Shown piece by piece: positions 1 through 5,634 of a stretch of DNA of 5,754 bases (the first letter of the stretch is position 1; every line of letters starts with the position of its first letter). The stretch covers positions 1-5,754 of the forward strand of contig CAAFVD010000080.1 of NCBI GenBank assembly GCA_900766355.1, written 5' to 3'. Both the position numbers and the translations under genes were made by a program. The DNA comes from Candidatus Gastranaerophilales bacterium (GTDB lineage Bacteria; Cyanobacteriota; Vampirovibrionia; Gastranaerophilales; Gastranaerophilaceae). The notes beneath the pieces are model-generated. The model was not told the origin of the DNA. It searched no databases and worked only from the letters and a program-made list of their open reading frames with translations.

Positions 1-78
1 AATTCAAATCGAAAAAATACTTTTTCCGATTATGAATTTTCGATTTTCACCCTCTGCTCGGCTTGCCGAAGAATCTCA
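1..78. repeat. Dispersed repeat, copy A (left part cut off by the window start)
   Basis: These 78 bases are identical to 3951-4028, and the first 71 are identical to 5684-5754. The block is one part of a longer element; the other copies show about 49 further bases to the left that would lie before base 1. It contains a perfect 10-bp inverted repeat (6-15 with 37-46), an overlapping alternative hairpin (8-16 with 21-30, one bulged C), and a small TCGG-CTTG-CCGA hairpin (58-69). It is richer in G and C than the flanking DNA and codes for no convincing protein. It lies just upstream of the promoter of the membrane-protein gene at 153. Confidence 0.95.
6..46. other. Perfect 10-bp inverted repeat inside repeat copy A, with a competing inner hairpin
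   Basis: AAATCGAAAA (6-15) pairs perfectly with TTTTCGATTT (37-46) across 21 bases. The left arm can instead pair with bases 21-30 (ATCG-AAAAA against TTTTT-C-CGAT, loop ATAC), so the two foldings exclude each other. A further short inverted pair, AATTCA (1-6) and TGAATT (33-38), overlaps both. The same arrangement is present in the other two copies (3956-3996 and 5689-5729). It could be a protein-binding operator or a structured RNA; nothing in the sequence decides which. Confidence 0.7.
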
Positions 79-113
79 TATAAACCTCACTCAAAAAAAA
101 CTGAAAATATATA

Positions 114-143
114 TATACATTTCATAAAAATATAAAGTATAAT
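114..143 (+). promoter_or_regulatory. Sigma70-type promoter of membrane-protein gene 1, giving a leaderless or near-leaderless mRNA
   Basis: A perfect -10 box TATAAT lies at 138-143, with a 4/6 match to the -35 consensus (TATACA, 114-119) at an 18-base spacing. Only 9 bases separate the -10 box from the ATG at 153, so transcription should start at or within a few bases of the start codon. No Shine-Dalgarno sequence precedes the ATG. The whole arrangement, including the 9-base gap, is repeated upstream of the paralogue at 4106. The boxes are seen directly; leaderless transcription is inferred. Confidence 0.6.
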
Positions 144-152
144 ACAAACACT

Positions 153-587
153 ATGGAAACACTCAAAATTTTATATCAAAACTTCATTTCTATGAAAAAA
201 TACTTCTGGACACATTGTTTAATGAGTATAGGTTGGATAATTTTCATTTCTTCAATATGTTGTATTGCAATATATGATAACATTGATTATGTAACATTAT
301 TATTAATAAGTCTTTGCACAATTACAACATTAATTATCTTTGGTATCCCATTTATATTTATAATTATTGCAGATAAAATTTCTATAGAATCAACCTGTAT
401 AAATTTAAACTTCCTAAATAAAAACCCAATTTATCATCTGATTTGGCAATGTGGCATTGTTTTAATTCTTGTTGAAAGTTTAATCTTTTGCTATACATCA
501 ATTTATACAATATTTCATATAATTGATTATTCAAACTTTACTATCGGCATTACAACCAATAGCGAAGTAATAACCTCCACAAAGTAA
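153..587 (+). CDS. Small hydrophobic membrane protein 1 (paralogue of the gene at 4106), function unknown
   Basis: A 144-residue protein that is mostly hydrophobic, with about three likely membrane segments near residues 22-40, 47-73 and 94-116. A short, partly basic N-terminal segment (residues 1-20, including MKKYFW at 14-19) precedes the first. I do not recognise the family. The first 24 residues match the paralogue at 4106-4477 exactly, and the two nucleotide differences in those codons (CTC/CTT and TTC/TTT) are synonymous, which supports real coding. After that the proteins diverge but keep a GIP motif in the second membrane segment (residues 64-66) and an IY..-W.CGI motif (93-101). This copy carries an extra polar tail of about 28 residues (117-144). 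The ATG at 153 is chosen because conservation with the paralogue and the promoter position agree; there is no ribosome binding site. The gene converges on the portal gene with a hairpin between them. An immunity, superinfection-exclusion or lysogenic-conversion protein is conceivable but not shown. Confidence 0.75.
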   Translation: METLKILYQNFISMKKYFWTHCLMSIGWIIFISSICCIAIYDNIDYVTLLLISLCTITTLIIFGIPFIFIIIADKISIESTCINLNFLNKNPIYHLIWQCGIVLILVESLIFCYTSIYTIFHIIDYSNFTIGITTNSEVITSTK

Positions 588-595
588 AATATTCA

Positions 596-626
596 TCAGG
601 TCGTCATAGAATCTATAACGACCTGA
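596..626. terminator. Hairpin between convergent genes, probable bidirectional terminator
   Basis: A 9-bp perfect stem (TCAGGTCGT at 596-604 with ACGACCTGA at 618-626) continues, after one C/A mismatch, into a 4-bp stem (ATAG/CTAT) capped by AAT. It sits 8 bases after the stop of the membrane-protein gene and 11 bases beyond the portal stop, exactly between convergent genes. A clean T-tract follows on neither strand; on the minus strand the stem is followed only by a T-rich stretch with TATTTTA. Its position and stem strength argue for a terminator, while the weak U-tract leaves the efficiency and direction uncertain. Confidence 0.6.
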
Positions 627-637
627 CAGAAAAAACT

Positions 638-2434
638 TTATTCGATTGACGTTTGCTCAACAGATGCAGGAACTTGAGGAGTTTCTGTAACAGGTTGTTG
701 AGGAATTTGTGTATTTTGCGTTAAAAATCTTTCAGGATTTTCAACACCTTTTTGCTCAAAATACCATACAAATATTTCAGGCAAATCTAATGCAATTTTT
801 TGAGAAAATTTATCAATAGCCTGAACAAGCAAATCTGCTTTATTAGATTTTTCATTAATCATAGTTCTATCAGAATAAGTATATTTATAATCAGCTTGTC
901 GAACACTATCATCAATCTCAATCAATTCTTTTTGATTATTTTTATTTATATAAACCGTTTCAATACCTGATTTAAAATCAGCACACAGTTTAGCAACATT
1001 TTTAACATTCGGAATAATCAAATATTGATTAATAATATCCAAAAGCATTGCAAGACGTGTCATTTGCCCTTGCGTTTTTGTTGTGATTTCAGTAGCAGTT
1101 TTTACAGAATCTTCATCTATCCCAATCATACTAGGATATATCCCTGATACTTCTGACATTAAACTATCTAGAAAAGAAATATCATTAGAAAATACTGTAT
1201 GCTCAAACGTAAGTTGTTTAAACGCAGCAGACGGCGAAAGATTATCCCCATATTCGATAATTTTCCCTGGGTAGAGATTTATTTCTTCCTGTGTAAAAAA
1301 TCCTTCGGGTGCAAGTAGTGGAGGATTTTCTGAAAGAGCTTGCATATTGAGAGTTCTATTAAACAAATCTTCTTGAGCATGAGCAATAGATAGAATCGAA
1401 TAAAGTGGCGAAATACCTCTTTTAGACTCTGGGTCTTGAATAAAAGTACCATAAGTAAATGGATTTATAATTGTTTCATTCTTTTTAAACCTCACTAGGT
1501 ATTTCCTTGCAACAACAACGGCATGCCAATTCTTCAGAATAGTACCGTCAGGGAGTTTCAAATCTCCCCAATGCTCAAGTATTTCAACAGTTTGTCCGTC
1601 AACCACTTCATCAAGATGTTTTTTCACATCTTTGTTATATGGTTCATTGTTGGTTTTCACTAAATTCTTAATTTCACTAGCAGTCAAACTGTCAATAGAA
1701 TAAAGCTGATTATTAATAATATCTTGAGGACATTTAAACGAACGGTATATTTTAGGGCAATCGTCCCAGTTATCTTTTTGTGAAACATCAAACACAAGGT
1801 TTGCAGGATTCACAGGATATATAAACGGATTATCGTATATTTTCTTTGAATCAGTCCAATAATTTTTTCCTTGCGATATCGCTTCCATAACTCTAGGAAG
1901 TTTTTGAAAATCATCAGAAAAAATATTTTTGAAAAACTCTATCGGACGCCTATATTCTTCATAGCGTTTTTTCCAAGCTGTAAACGAGATTAACTCACCG
2001 TATAGTAGTGCATTGTCAATCACGTTATCACAAGTTTTTTGATAATTCATTTTTTCTAAGATATCAACCAGCATAGCTTTTTGCTTGTTAGAAAAATTAT
2101 CACTATCTTGATTTTCTCCAGATACGTCAAACATAGAATTTACATTAGAATACACATTTCTCCAAATAAACGCTTTAAGAGTTTGGTAAAACATAAATAA
2201 TTTACACATTTTTATTTTAGATTTCCAGTTCGTATTTTTATCAGAGGTATTTGTTACAAACTTATTTTTAAAGAAAATCTCGTCAATTAAAGCATTGGAA
2301 TTTTGAAGATTTTGACTTCGTTTTTCGTTATAGATTTTAAAATTTTCAGTAATTGATTTTACTAAAGAATTTTCATCACCTTTAGAGAGCTTTTTTATAG
2401 AATTTTCTTTTTGTATTAAATATTCAAATGACAT
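638..2434 (-). CDS. Phage portal protein (head-tail connector, podovirus type)
   Basis: Portal proteins form the dodecameric ring at one capsid vertex through which DNA is packaged and ejected and to which the tail attaches. From the ATG at 2434 this protein has 598 residues, within the normal range for podovirus portals. An earlier in-frame ATG at 2449 would add MKGDY, but those codons contain the ribosome binding site AAAGGTGA (2446-2439), which is well placed for 2434. Numbered from 2449, family-like features are a helical N-terminal wing region (about 75-155), a central segment with G..PLY..L..A..QE..FN (345-364), NPPLLAP (375-381), a loop with the portal-typical TATEI (451-455) followed by a long helix, and a proline/glutamine-rich tail (about 578-603). 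It is the last gene of a four-gene minus-strand operon and starts 14 bases after the stop of the gene before it. No capsid or scaffold gene follows, which is unusual, because in phages the portal is normally followed by these. The assignment rests on motif recognition, without an alignment. Confidence 0.85.
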   Translation of the reverse strand: MSFEYLIQKENSIKKLSKGDENSLVKSITENFKIYNEKRSQNLQNSNALIDEIFFKNKFVTNTSDKNTNWKSKIKMCKLFMFYQTLKAFIWRNVYSNVNSMFDVSGENQDSDNFSNKQKAMLVDILEKMNYQKTCDNVIDNALLYGELISFTAWKKRYEEYRRPIEFFKNIFSDDFQKLPRVMEAISQGKNYWTDSKKIYDNPFIYPVNPANLVFDVSQKDNWDDCPKIYRSFKCPQDIINNQLYSIDSLTASEIKNLVKTNNEPYNKDVKKHLDEVVDGQTVEILEHWGDLKLPDGTILKNWHAVVVARKYLVRFKKNETIINPFTYGTFIQDPESKRGISPLYSILSIAHAQEDLFNRTLNMQALSENPPLLAPEGFFTQEEINLYPGKIIEYGDNLSPSAAFKQLTFEHTVFSNDISFLDSLMSEVSGIYPSMIGIDEDSVKTATEITTKTQGQMTRLAMLLDIINQYLIIPNVKNVAKLCADFKSGIETVYINKNNQKELIEIDDSVRQADYKYTYSDRTMINEKSNKADLLVQAIDKFSQKIALDLPEIFVWYFEQKGVENPERFLTQNTQIPQQPVTETPQVPASVEQTSIE

Positions 2435-2438
2435 ATAA

Positions 2439-2446
2439 TCACCTTT
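2439..2446 (-). promoter_or_regulatory. Shine-Dalgarno site that sets the portal start
   Basis: AAAGGTGA reads on the minus strand, with AAAGG ending 7 bases before the ATG at 2434. The upstream in-frame ATG at 2449 lies directly in front of this site, has no SD of its own, and overlaps the stop codon of the previous gene (TAATG). The downstream start is therefore preferred. Confidence 0.6.
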
Positions 2447-2448
2447 CA

Positions 2449-2763
2449 TTAAATTTTTTCAAAATCAATCCCCTCAATAACATTAATCTGAGGTTCATTG
2501 TCTTGTACAGAATTATTTTTATCAAGATTAAGAGCAAGCCTTTGCCCTTTTTGAATTTTCCCAATAGCAGAGATTAAAAAATCAAGAGTAGCGATAATAT
2601 TTTTAGATAACTCTAACGGATTTTCATTATAATTTTCAATCTCAATCAGGAAATTTTTCAATAGAATTTCGACCGATTCAAGAGCAGTATTAAACAAGTT
2701 CACATGCCAGCAATTTATCTTGACTTTGTCGAACTCTTTTTCAGTTTTTTTCTTTTTTTTCAT
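2449..2763 (-). CDS. Small hypothetical protein preceding the portal gene
   Basis: A 104-residue protein with a strongly basic start (five consecutive lysines, residues 2-6), a helical and amphipathic middle (about 20-75), and an acidic, Asn-rich end (about 81-104). No membrane segment or catalytic motif is visible. It lies in the operon between the Asn/Thr/Ser-rich virion protein and the portal, so a small structural or assembly role in the head is plausible but only inferred. The SD is weak: an AAGTGAG-like stretch ends about 6 bases before the ATG. The lysine codons form A-runs (8 and 7 A's separated by one G), which could be prone to slippage. Its stop sits 14 bases before the preferred portal start. 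I do not recognise the family. Confidence 0.65.
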   Translation of the reverse strand: MKKKKKTEKEFDKVKINCWHVNLFNTALESVEILLKNFLIEIENYNENPLELSKNIIATLDFLISAIGKIQKGQRLALNLDKNNSVQDNEPQINVIEGIDFEKI

Positions 2764-2797
2764 AAATTTCTCACTTCGTTTTTTAAATTATTTTTTA

Positions 2798-3433
2798 TCA
2801 AGAGAACTTCAAATTCTTCATAATTTCAGAATCAGTTTTTCTCCAACTGTTCACAAAATTCAACCAATCAAGAGCAGAATCAGTATTTTTCTGAGTAGAA
2901 GATGTTTGTTTTGAGGCATTACTTTTACTTGTGTTAAGAGATTGAGCTTGGTTGTTACTTATGACATTATAACCTTGCATATATGCATTCAATAGGTTGT
3001 TAATCATATTTGCAGTATTATCTTGAGAATCTGCAAGCAGATTACTTACATAGTTAGCCATTTCATTTGTTGCTTGCTTAGATGCGTTGTTATACATATC
3101 AGTAGCTTGACTAGAACGAATCATATTCCTTTTAGTTAATGGATTTATAATGTTATTTTCCATATTGGCATACATTTGATTGTTCAAATTTGTTTGGAAA
3201 CTTTTTAATTTAGCTTGATTTGTTGTAGAGTTTAGCGTTGGGTTAAGATACTCATTCAAAAGATTTCCAATATTTTGGTTAACATTATCATAAATAGTTT
3301 TTAGTGCAGTACCATTTTGAAAATTTGTAGTAGTTCCTGCATTGTTAGTGGTTGAGGTAACATACGGATTAGATGTAGTAGTATTCCCAAGAGTAGTGTT
3401 TTGTGTTGAATTGTTTTTAGAAGAACCTCCCAT
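2798..3433 (-). CDS. Asn/Thr/Ser-rich probable phage virion protein
   Basis: From the ATG at 3433 the protein has 211 residues beginning MGGSSKNNST. Residues 2-42 are low complexity (Ser, Thr, Asn, Gly) with TSNPYVTSTTN at 19-29. Residues 43-165 look like a helix-rich core with many Asn and Gln (for example EYLNPTLNSTTNQAKLK, 61-77, and KRNMIRSSQATDMYNN, 101-116). A second Ser/Thr/Asn/Lys linker runs about 166-185, and a short end contains DWLNFVNSW (189-197). There is no signal peptide or membrane segment. This composition, with its place between an acetyltransferase-like gene and a portal, fits a podovirus structural protein, such as an internal, ejection or head-tail protein, though the precise role is unknown. 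The start is fixed by AGAAAGGA (3448-3441), 7 bases upstream. A longer in-frame version from 3505 would overlap the previous gene heavily and is rejected. The previous gene's TGA is one base away, which suggests coupled translation. Confidence 0.7.
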   Translation of the reverse strand: MGGSSKNNSTQNTTLGNTTTSNPYVTSTTNNAGTTTNFQNGTALKTIYDNVNQNIGNLLNEYLNPTLNSTTNQAKLKSFQTNLNNQMYANMENNIINPLTKRNMIRSSQATDMYNNASKQATNEMANYVSNLLADSQDNTANMINNLLNAYMQGYNVISNNQAQSLNTSKSNASKQTSSTQKNTDSALDWLNFVNSWRKTDSEIMKNLKFS

Positions 3434-3434
3434 T

Positions 3435-3830
3435 TCACATTCCTTTCTGACATAAGTCCTTTTTGTAGTAAACAAATAAATCATCTGATATTTTCTTAAA
3501 CCCACATTTTAACAATAGATAAATTGCGGGCTTTTTATTAGATTCTGCATAAATATTTGTGTTGAACCACTCAAATATTTTTTTCACAGCTTTGATATTA
3601 AAATTATGAAACCCACGAATAGCAAACCCATTCATGTATAGCTTTTTATATTTCTCAAAAATATATATGCAACCAATAAGTTTTTTATTTTGGTAAAAAG
3701 AATAAAAAAACGTATTTTTTATAATTTGATTAAAAGGGACATCATCACCAATTAAATTTTGATATTTTTTATATAATTTTTTACACGCATAAAAATCAAA
3801 ATTTTCATTTGCAGGTATTCTTATTTCCAT
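3435..3830 (-). CDS. GNAT-fold acetyltransferase-like protein of the phage head operon
   Basis: This 131-residue protein is the first gene of the minus-strand operon. Its strand pattern fits the GNAT fold: an N-terminal helical part (about 11-45), a YSFYQNKKLIGCIYIFEK hairpin (43-60), a KLYMNGFAIRG strand (63-73), a helix (75-89), and IYAESNKKPAIYLLLKCGFKK (93-113), which resembles the end of GNATs where N..A...L.K.GF is common. The usual acetyl-CoA loop, Q/R-x-x-G-x-G/A, is not visible between residues 70 and 85, so catalytic activity is doubtful. Podoviruses often carry a GNAT-like protein beside head genes (general knowledge of the group), which suits this context. The ATG at 3830 is chosen because AAAGGGTGG lies just upstream with proper spacing; a TTG at 3836 would sit almost on top of the SD. 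Its TGA is one base from the next start. Confidence 0.7.
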   Translation of the reverse strand: MEIRIPANENFDFYACKKLYKKYQNLIGDDVPFNQIIKNTFFYSFYQNKKLIGCIYIFEKYKKLYMNGFAIRGFHNFNIKAVKKIFEWFNTNIYAESNKKPAIYLLLKCGFKKISDDLFVYYKKDLCQKGM

Positions 3831-3836
3831 ATTCAA

Positions 3837-3901
3837 CCACCCTTTCTTTACTCAATATTTAATTTTATTAGCAATCATCACAAACCCTACCATTGCTGCA
3901 C
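3837..3901. other. Intergenic DNA upstream of the phage operon
   Basis: This stretch lies between the acetyltransferase-like gene and repeat copy B. It should hold the operon's promoter. The minus strand contains TTGTGATGAT (3883-3874), and the same 10-mer occurs at nearly the same distance upstream of the 341-residue gene. A possible but weak -10 (AATATT, 3859-3854) follows TTGTGA after 18 bases. AAAGGG near 3845-3840 is the ribosome binding site of the operon's first gene. Nothing else is evident. Confidence 0.35.
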
Positions 3902-4028
3902 ATGTCATTCAGAGCCAACTACTACGCCTCGCACTAAACGGGTACACTTAAATTCAAATCGAAAAAATACTTTTTCCGATTATGAATTTTCGATTTTCAC
4001 CCTCTGCTCGGCTTGCCGAAGAATCTCA
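3902..4028. repeat. Dispersed repeat, copy B (the most complete copy)
   Basis: Bases 3902-4021 align without gaps to 5635-5754 with two mismatches (A3917/G5650 and T3949/C5682), and 3951-4028 equals 1-78 exactly. The element starts near ATGTCATTCAGAGCC and ends near GCCGAAGAATCTCA. It holds the inverted repeats described for copy A (here 3956-3965 with 3987-3996) and the TCGG-CTTG-CCGA hairpin (4008-4019). It occupies a divergent intergenic region between the phage operon and the second membrane-protein gene. No flanking target duplication or transposase gene is visible. Confidence 0.95.
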
Positions 4029-4066
4029 CACAAACCTCACTCCCCACAAAAAAACGAAAATATATA

Positions 4067-4096
4067 TATACATTTCATAAAAATATAAAGTATAAT
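4067..4096 (+). promoter_or_regulatory. Sigma70-type promoter of membrane-protein gene 2, same leaderless layout as gene 1
   Basis: TATAAT at 4091-4096 and TATACA at 4067-4072 with an 18-base spacer exactly reproduce the promoter at 114-143. Nine bases separate the -10 box from the ATG at 4106, and no Shine-Dalgarno sequence is present. The short stretch between the shared repeat and the promoter (about 4029-4053) differs from copy A by substitutions and a net 3-base insertion, yet the promoter itself is unchanged. Confidence 0.6.
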
Positions 4097-4105
4097 ACAA
4101 ATACT

Positions 4106-4477
4106 ATGGAAACACTTAAAATTTTATATCAAAACTTCATTTCTATGAAAAAATACTTTTGGACACATTGTTTAATGGCTATTGGCTGGATTGTATTTAT
4201 ACCATCTTTCTTGTTAGGATTAGTTGGCTGCTTAAACCATTACATAATTGGATTATTTTTCGCTTCTGCCACAACTTATTATTGTACTAAATTTGTAGTT
4301 ATTTTTTTAGGAATCCCAATATTATTGCTAATTATTATTGAAACTGGTATTAAAGAATTTACCAATTTCAATAATAATTCACCACATGCAAAATTTATTT
4401 CTAACCATATTTATAATATTTTTTGGACATGTGGAATATGTTTATTTATTCTTGAAGTATTATATTACTCAACATAA
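4106..4477 (+). CDS. Small hydrophobic membrane protein 2 (paralogue of the gene at 153), function unknown
   Basis: A 123-residue hydrophobic protein with likely membrane segments near residues 22-42, 46-56 merging into 62-79, and 102-120. Residues 1-24 are identical to the paralogue at 153-587. The two then share only scattered positions, including GIP (69-71 here) and an IY..-W.CGI motif (102-111). The segment between the first and second shared motifs is longer here, and this copy ends right after the last membrane segment, lacking the other's polar tail. Tandem stops (TAATAA) close it. The open frame extends upstream to a TTG at 4013, but that part lies in the repeat and promoter and is not believed. 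The gene converges on the 341-residue gene with only 13 bases between stops and no clear terminator. I do not recognise the family; pairing with a different cargo gene from its paralogue is the main clue to its role. Confidence 0.75.
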   Translation: METLKILYQNFISMKKYFWTHCLMAIGWIVFIPSFLLGLVGCLNHYIIGLFFASATTYYCTKFVVIFLGIPILLLIIIETGIKEFTNFNNNSPHAKFISNHIYNIFWTCGICLFILEVLYYST

Positions 4478-4490
4478 TAATTTGATTTCA

Positions 4491-5516
4491 TTACAAAAAT
4501 CTTAACTTTAATTTACGCAAATCTTCTTCAAACAAAATAATCGGCATATATAAAATGTAATTATTCAACATACCTTCTTCTTGTTGACGATAAGCATTAT
4601 TATTAAGAAACTTACCTAATACAAGAGAAGCACTTTTACCCCAAGATAATGAATTACAGTCCTTTGACAAATTCAAAAGTTTTTCTTCAAAATCATAACC
4701 ATCAAATAATGTTCCAAACAATACATCATCTTCATAATGCAAATTATATAACGTAGCATGTCCTATTGTATGACGCAAATCAAATGAATTAAAAGCTATA
4801 GACAATTTTTTATCTTTCAATTCACCATTTTTTATTTTTGTTATGTTATCTCTTATTGTATTAACAAAATCATCAGATTTAACAATTTCATGGTATAGCT
4901 CCGAATCTGTATGAGGTCTTACAACATCTGTATTATTACTTATCTCCATATCACAAGTTTCTTTCAAAACATCTTTCATATTTTGCGAAAGGTCTTTGAA
5001 TTTAAGATAACTATTATCCACATACATATATTTTTGATTTTCAAAATCTAATGCTAACTTATAATATATGTGACAAAATGATAAATCAGATAATGCTTTT
5101 ACAGTCTTATCTAAATACTCATAAGCTAGAGCATCATTAACAAAATGTTCAATTCCTTTCATAGCTTTCTGTTTTAAATTATCTAAATTTTCTTTGAAGA
5201 AATTTTTTAAATTGCTCATAGCGATATCACACGATAATTTTTTAACTACAATATATGCTTCTACAGGTTGCATTTTATCAAAATTCTGTTCTGTTACATT
5301 TACAATTTCACCATATACATGTTTCTTATATTCTTCCATATTTTCGTCAATTAATGAAGAATTCTTATTTGTATGCTTTTTCGAATCTTTATGTCTTTCA
5401 GAACCGCCATCATGCTTTGCACCACAAGTACGAACATAACTAGAAACTTCTGTTCCGTCAGAACGAGTATAACCACTCACCGCATAACTGCCAACACAAT
5501 TTGTCTTATTTGTCAT
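4491..5516 (-). CDS. Hypothetical 341-residue protein with an N-terminal GYTRSDGT motif
   Basis: The ATG at 5516 has a good ribosome binding site (GGAG at 5526-5523, 6-base spacing). The N-terminus carries SGYTRSDGTEVSSYVRTCG (14-32), of the Y-x-R-x-DGT-x-V-x-x-Y-x-R type. Such short motifs are seen in phage and bacterial proteins of varied function, so the motif does not define an activity. A charged, His/Lys/Ser-rich linker follows (about 34-55). The rest (60-341) looks soluble and helical, with a distinctive FDLRHTIGHATLYNLHYEDD stretch (245-264) and LFGTLFDGYDFEEKLLN (266-282). Six cysteines are spread along the chain (7, 31, 96, 148, 188, 288). No signal peptide, membrane segment or known catalytic triad is recognised. 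It stands alone on its strand, divergent from repeat copy C and convergent with membrane protein 2. It could be a phage accessory or structural protein or an effector paired with its membrane-protein neighbour; none of these is demonstrated. Confidence 0.7.
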   Translation of the reverse strand: MTNKTNCVGSYAVSGYTRSDGTEVSSYVRTCGAKHDGGSERHKDSKKHTNKNSSLIDENMEEYKKHVYGEIVNVTEQNFDKMQPVEAYIVVKKLSCDIAMSNLKNFFKENLDNLKQKAMKGIEHFVNDALAYEYLDKTVKALSDLSFCHIYYKLALDFENQKYMYVDNSYLKFKDLSQNMKDVLKETCDMEISNNTDVVRPHTDSELYHEIVKSDDFVNTIRDNITKIKNGELKDKKLSIAFNSFDLRHTIGHATLYNLHYEDDVLFGTLFDGYDFEEKLLNLSKDCNSLSWGKSASLVLGKFLNNNAYRQQEEGMLNNYILYMPIILFEEDLRKLKLRFL

Positions 5517-5634
5517 AATTTACTCCATTCTTATCATTTCTTATTTCCACAAACCCCATCATCACAAGCAATAGCAAAGCAATCCAGAACACCAAACAAT
5601 CATTCAGAGCCGTAGTCTACTGCACCAATCTAAA
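5517..5634. other. Intergenic DNA upstream of the 341-residue gene, with a partial repeat
   Basis: The stretch holds the GGAG ribosome binding site and, on the minus strand, TTGTGATGAT (5567-5558), shared with the upstream region of the phage operon. TCATTCAGAGCC at 5600-5611 is an extra copy of the start of the dispersed repeat, 38 bases before the same 12-mer in copy C (5638-5649), and is followed by a related GTAG-T-CTAC sequence. No open reading frame is credible here. Confidence 0.4.

Noticed and set aside
1083..1274. Plus-strand open frame inside the portal gene
   Set aside because: It lies antisense to a well-supported portal gene and shows no ribosome binding site or recognisable protein features.
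2720..2914. Plus-strand open frame over the start of the 104-residue gene
   Set aside because: Its run of phenylalanines is the antisense of the lysine codons on the minus strand.
3434..3505. Longer start (3505) for the Asn/Thr/Ser-rich protein
   Set aside because: It would overlap the acetyltransferase-like gene by about 70 bases, while the ATG at 3433 has a well-placed AAAGGA and adjoins the upstream stop.
4013..4105. N-terminal extension of membrane protein 2 starting at a TTG
   Set aside because: The extra 31 codons run through the repeat and promoter, have no counterpart in the paralogue at 153, and there is no ribosome binding site.
4478..4490. Terminator between membrane protein 2 and the 341-residue gene
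   Set aside because: The 13 bases between the two stops, and the sequence on either side, form no convincing stem.
5194..5615. Overlapping plus-strand open frames opposite the N-terminus of the 341-residue gene
   Set aside because: Three competing frames, all antisense to a gene with a good SD, with no support from context.
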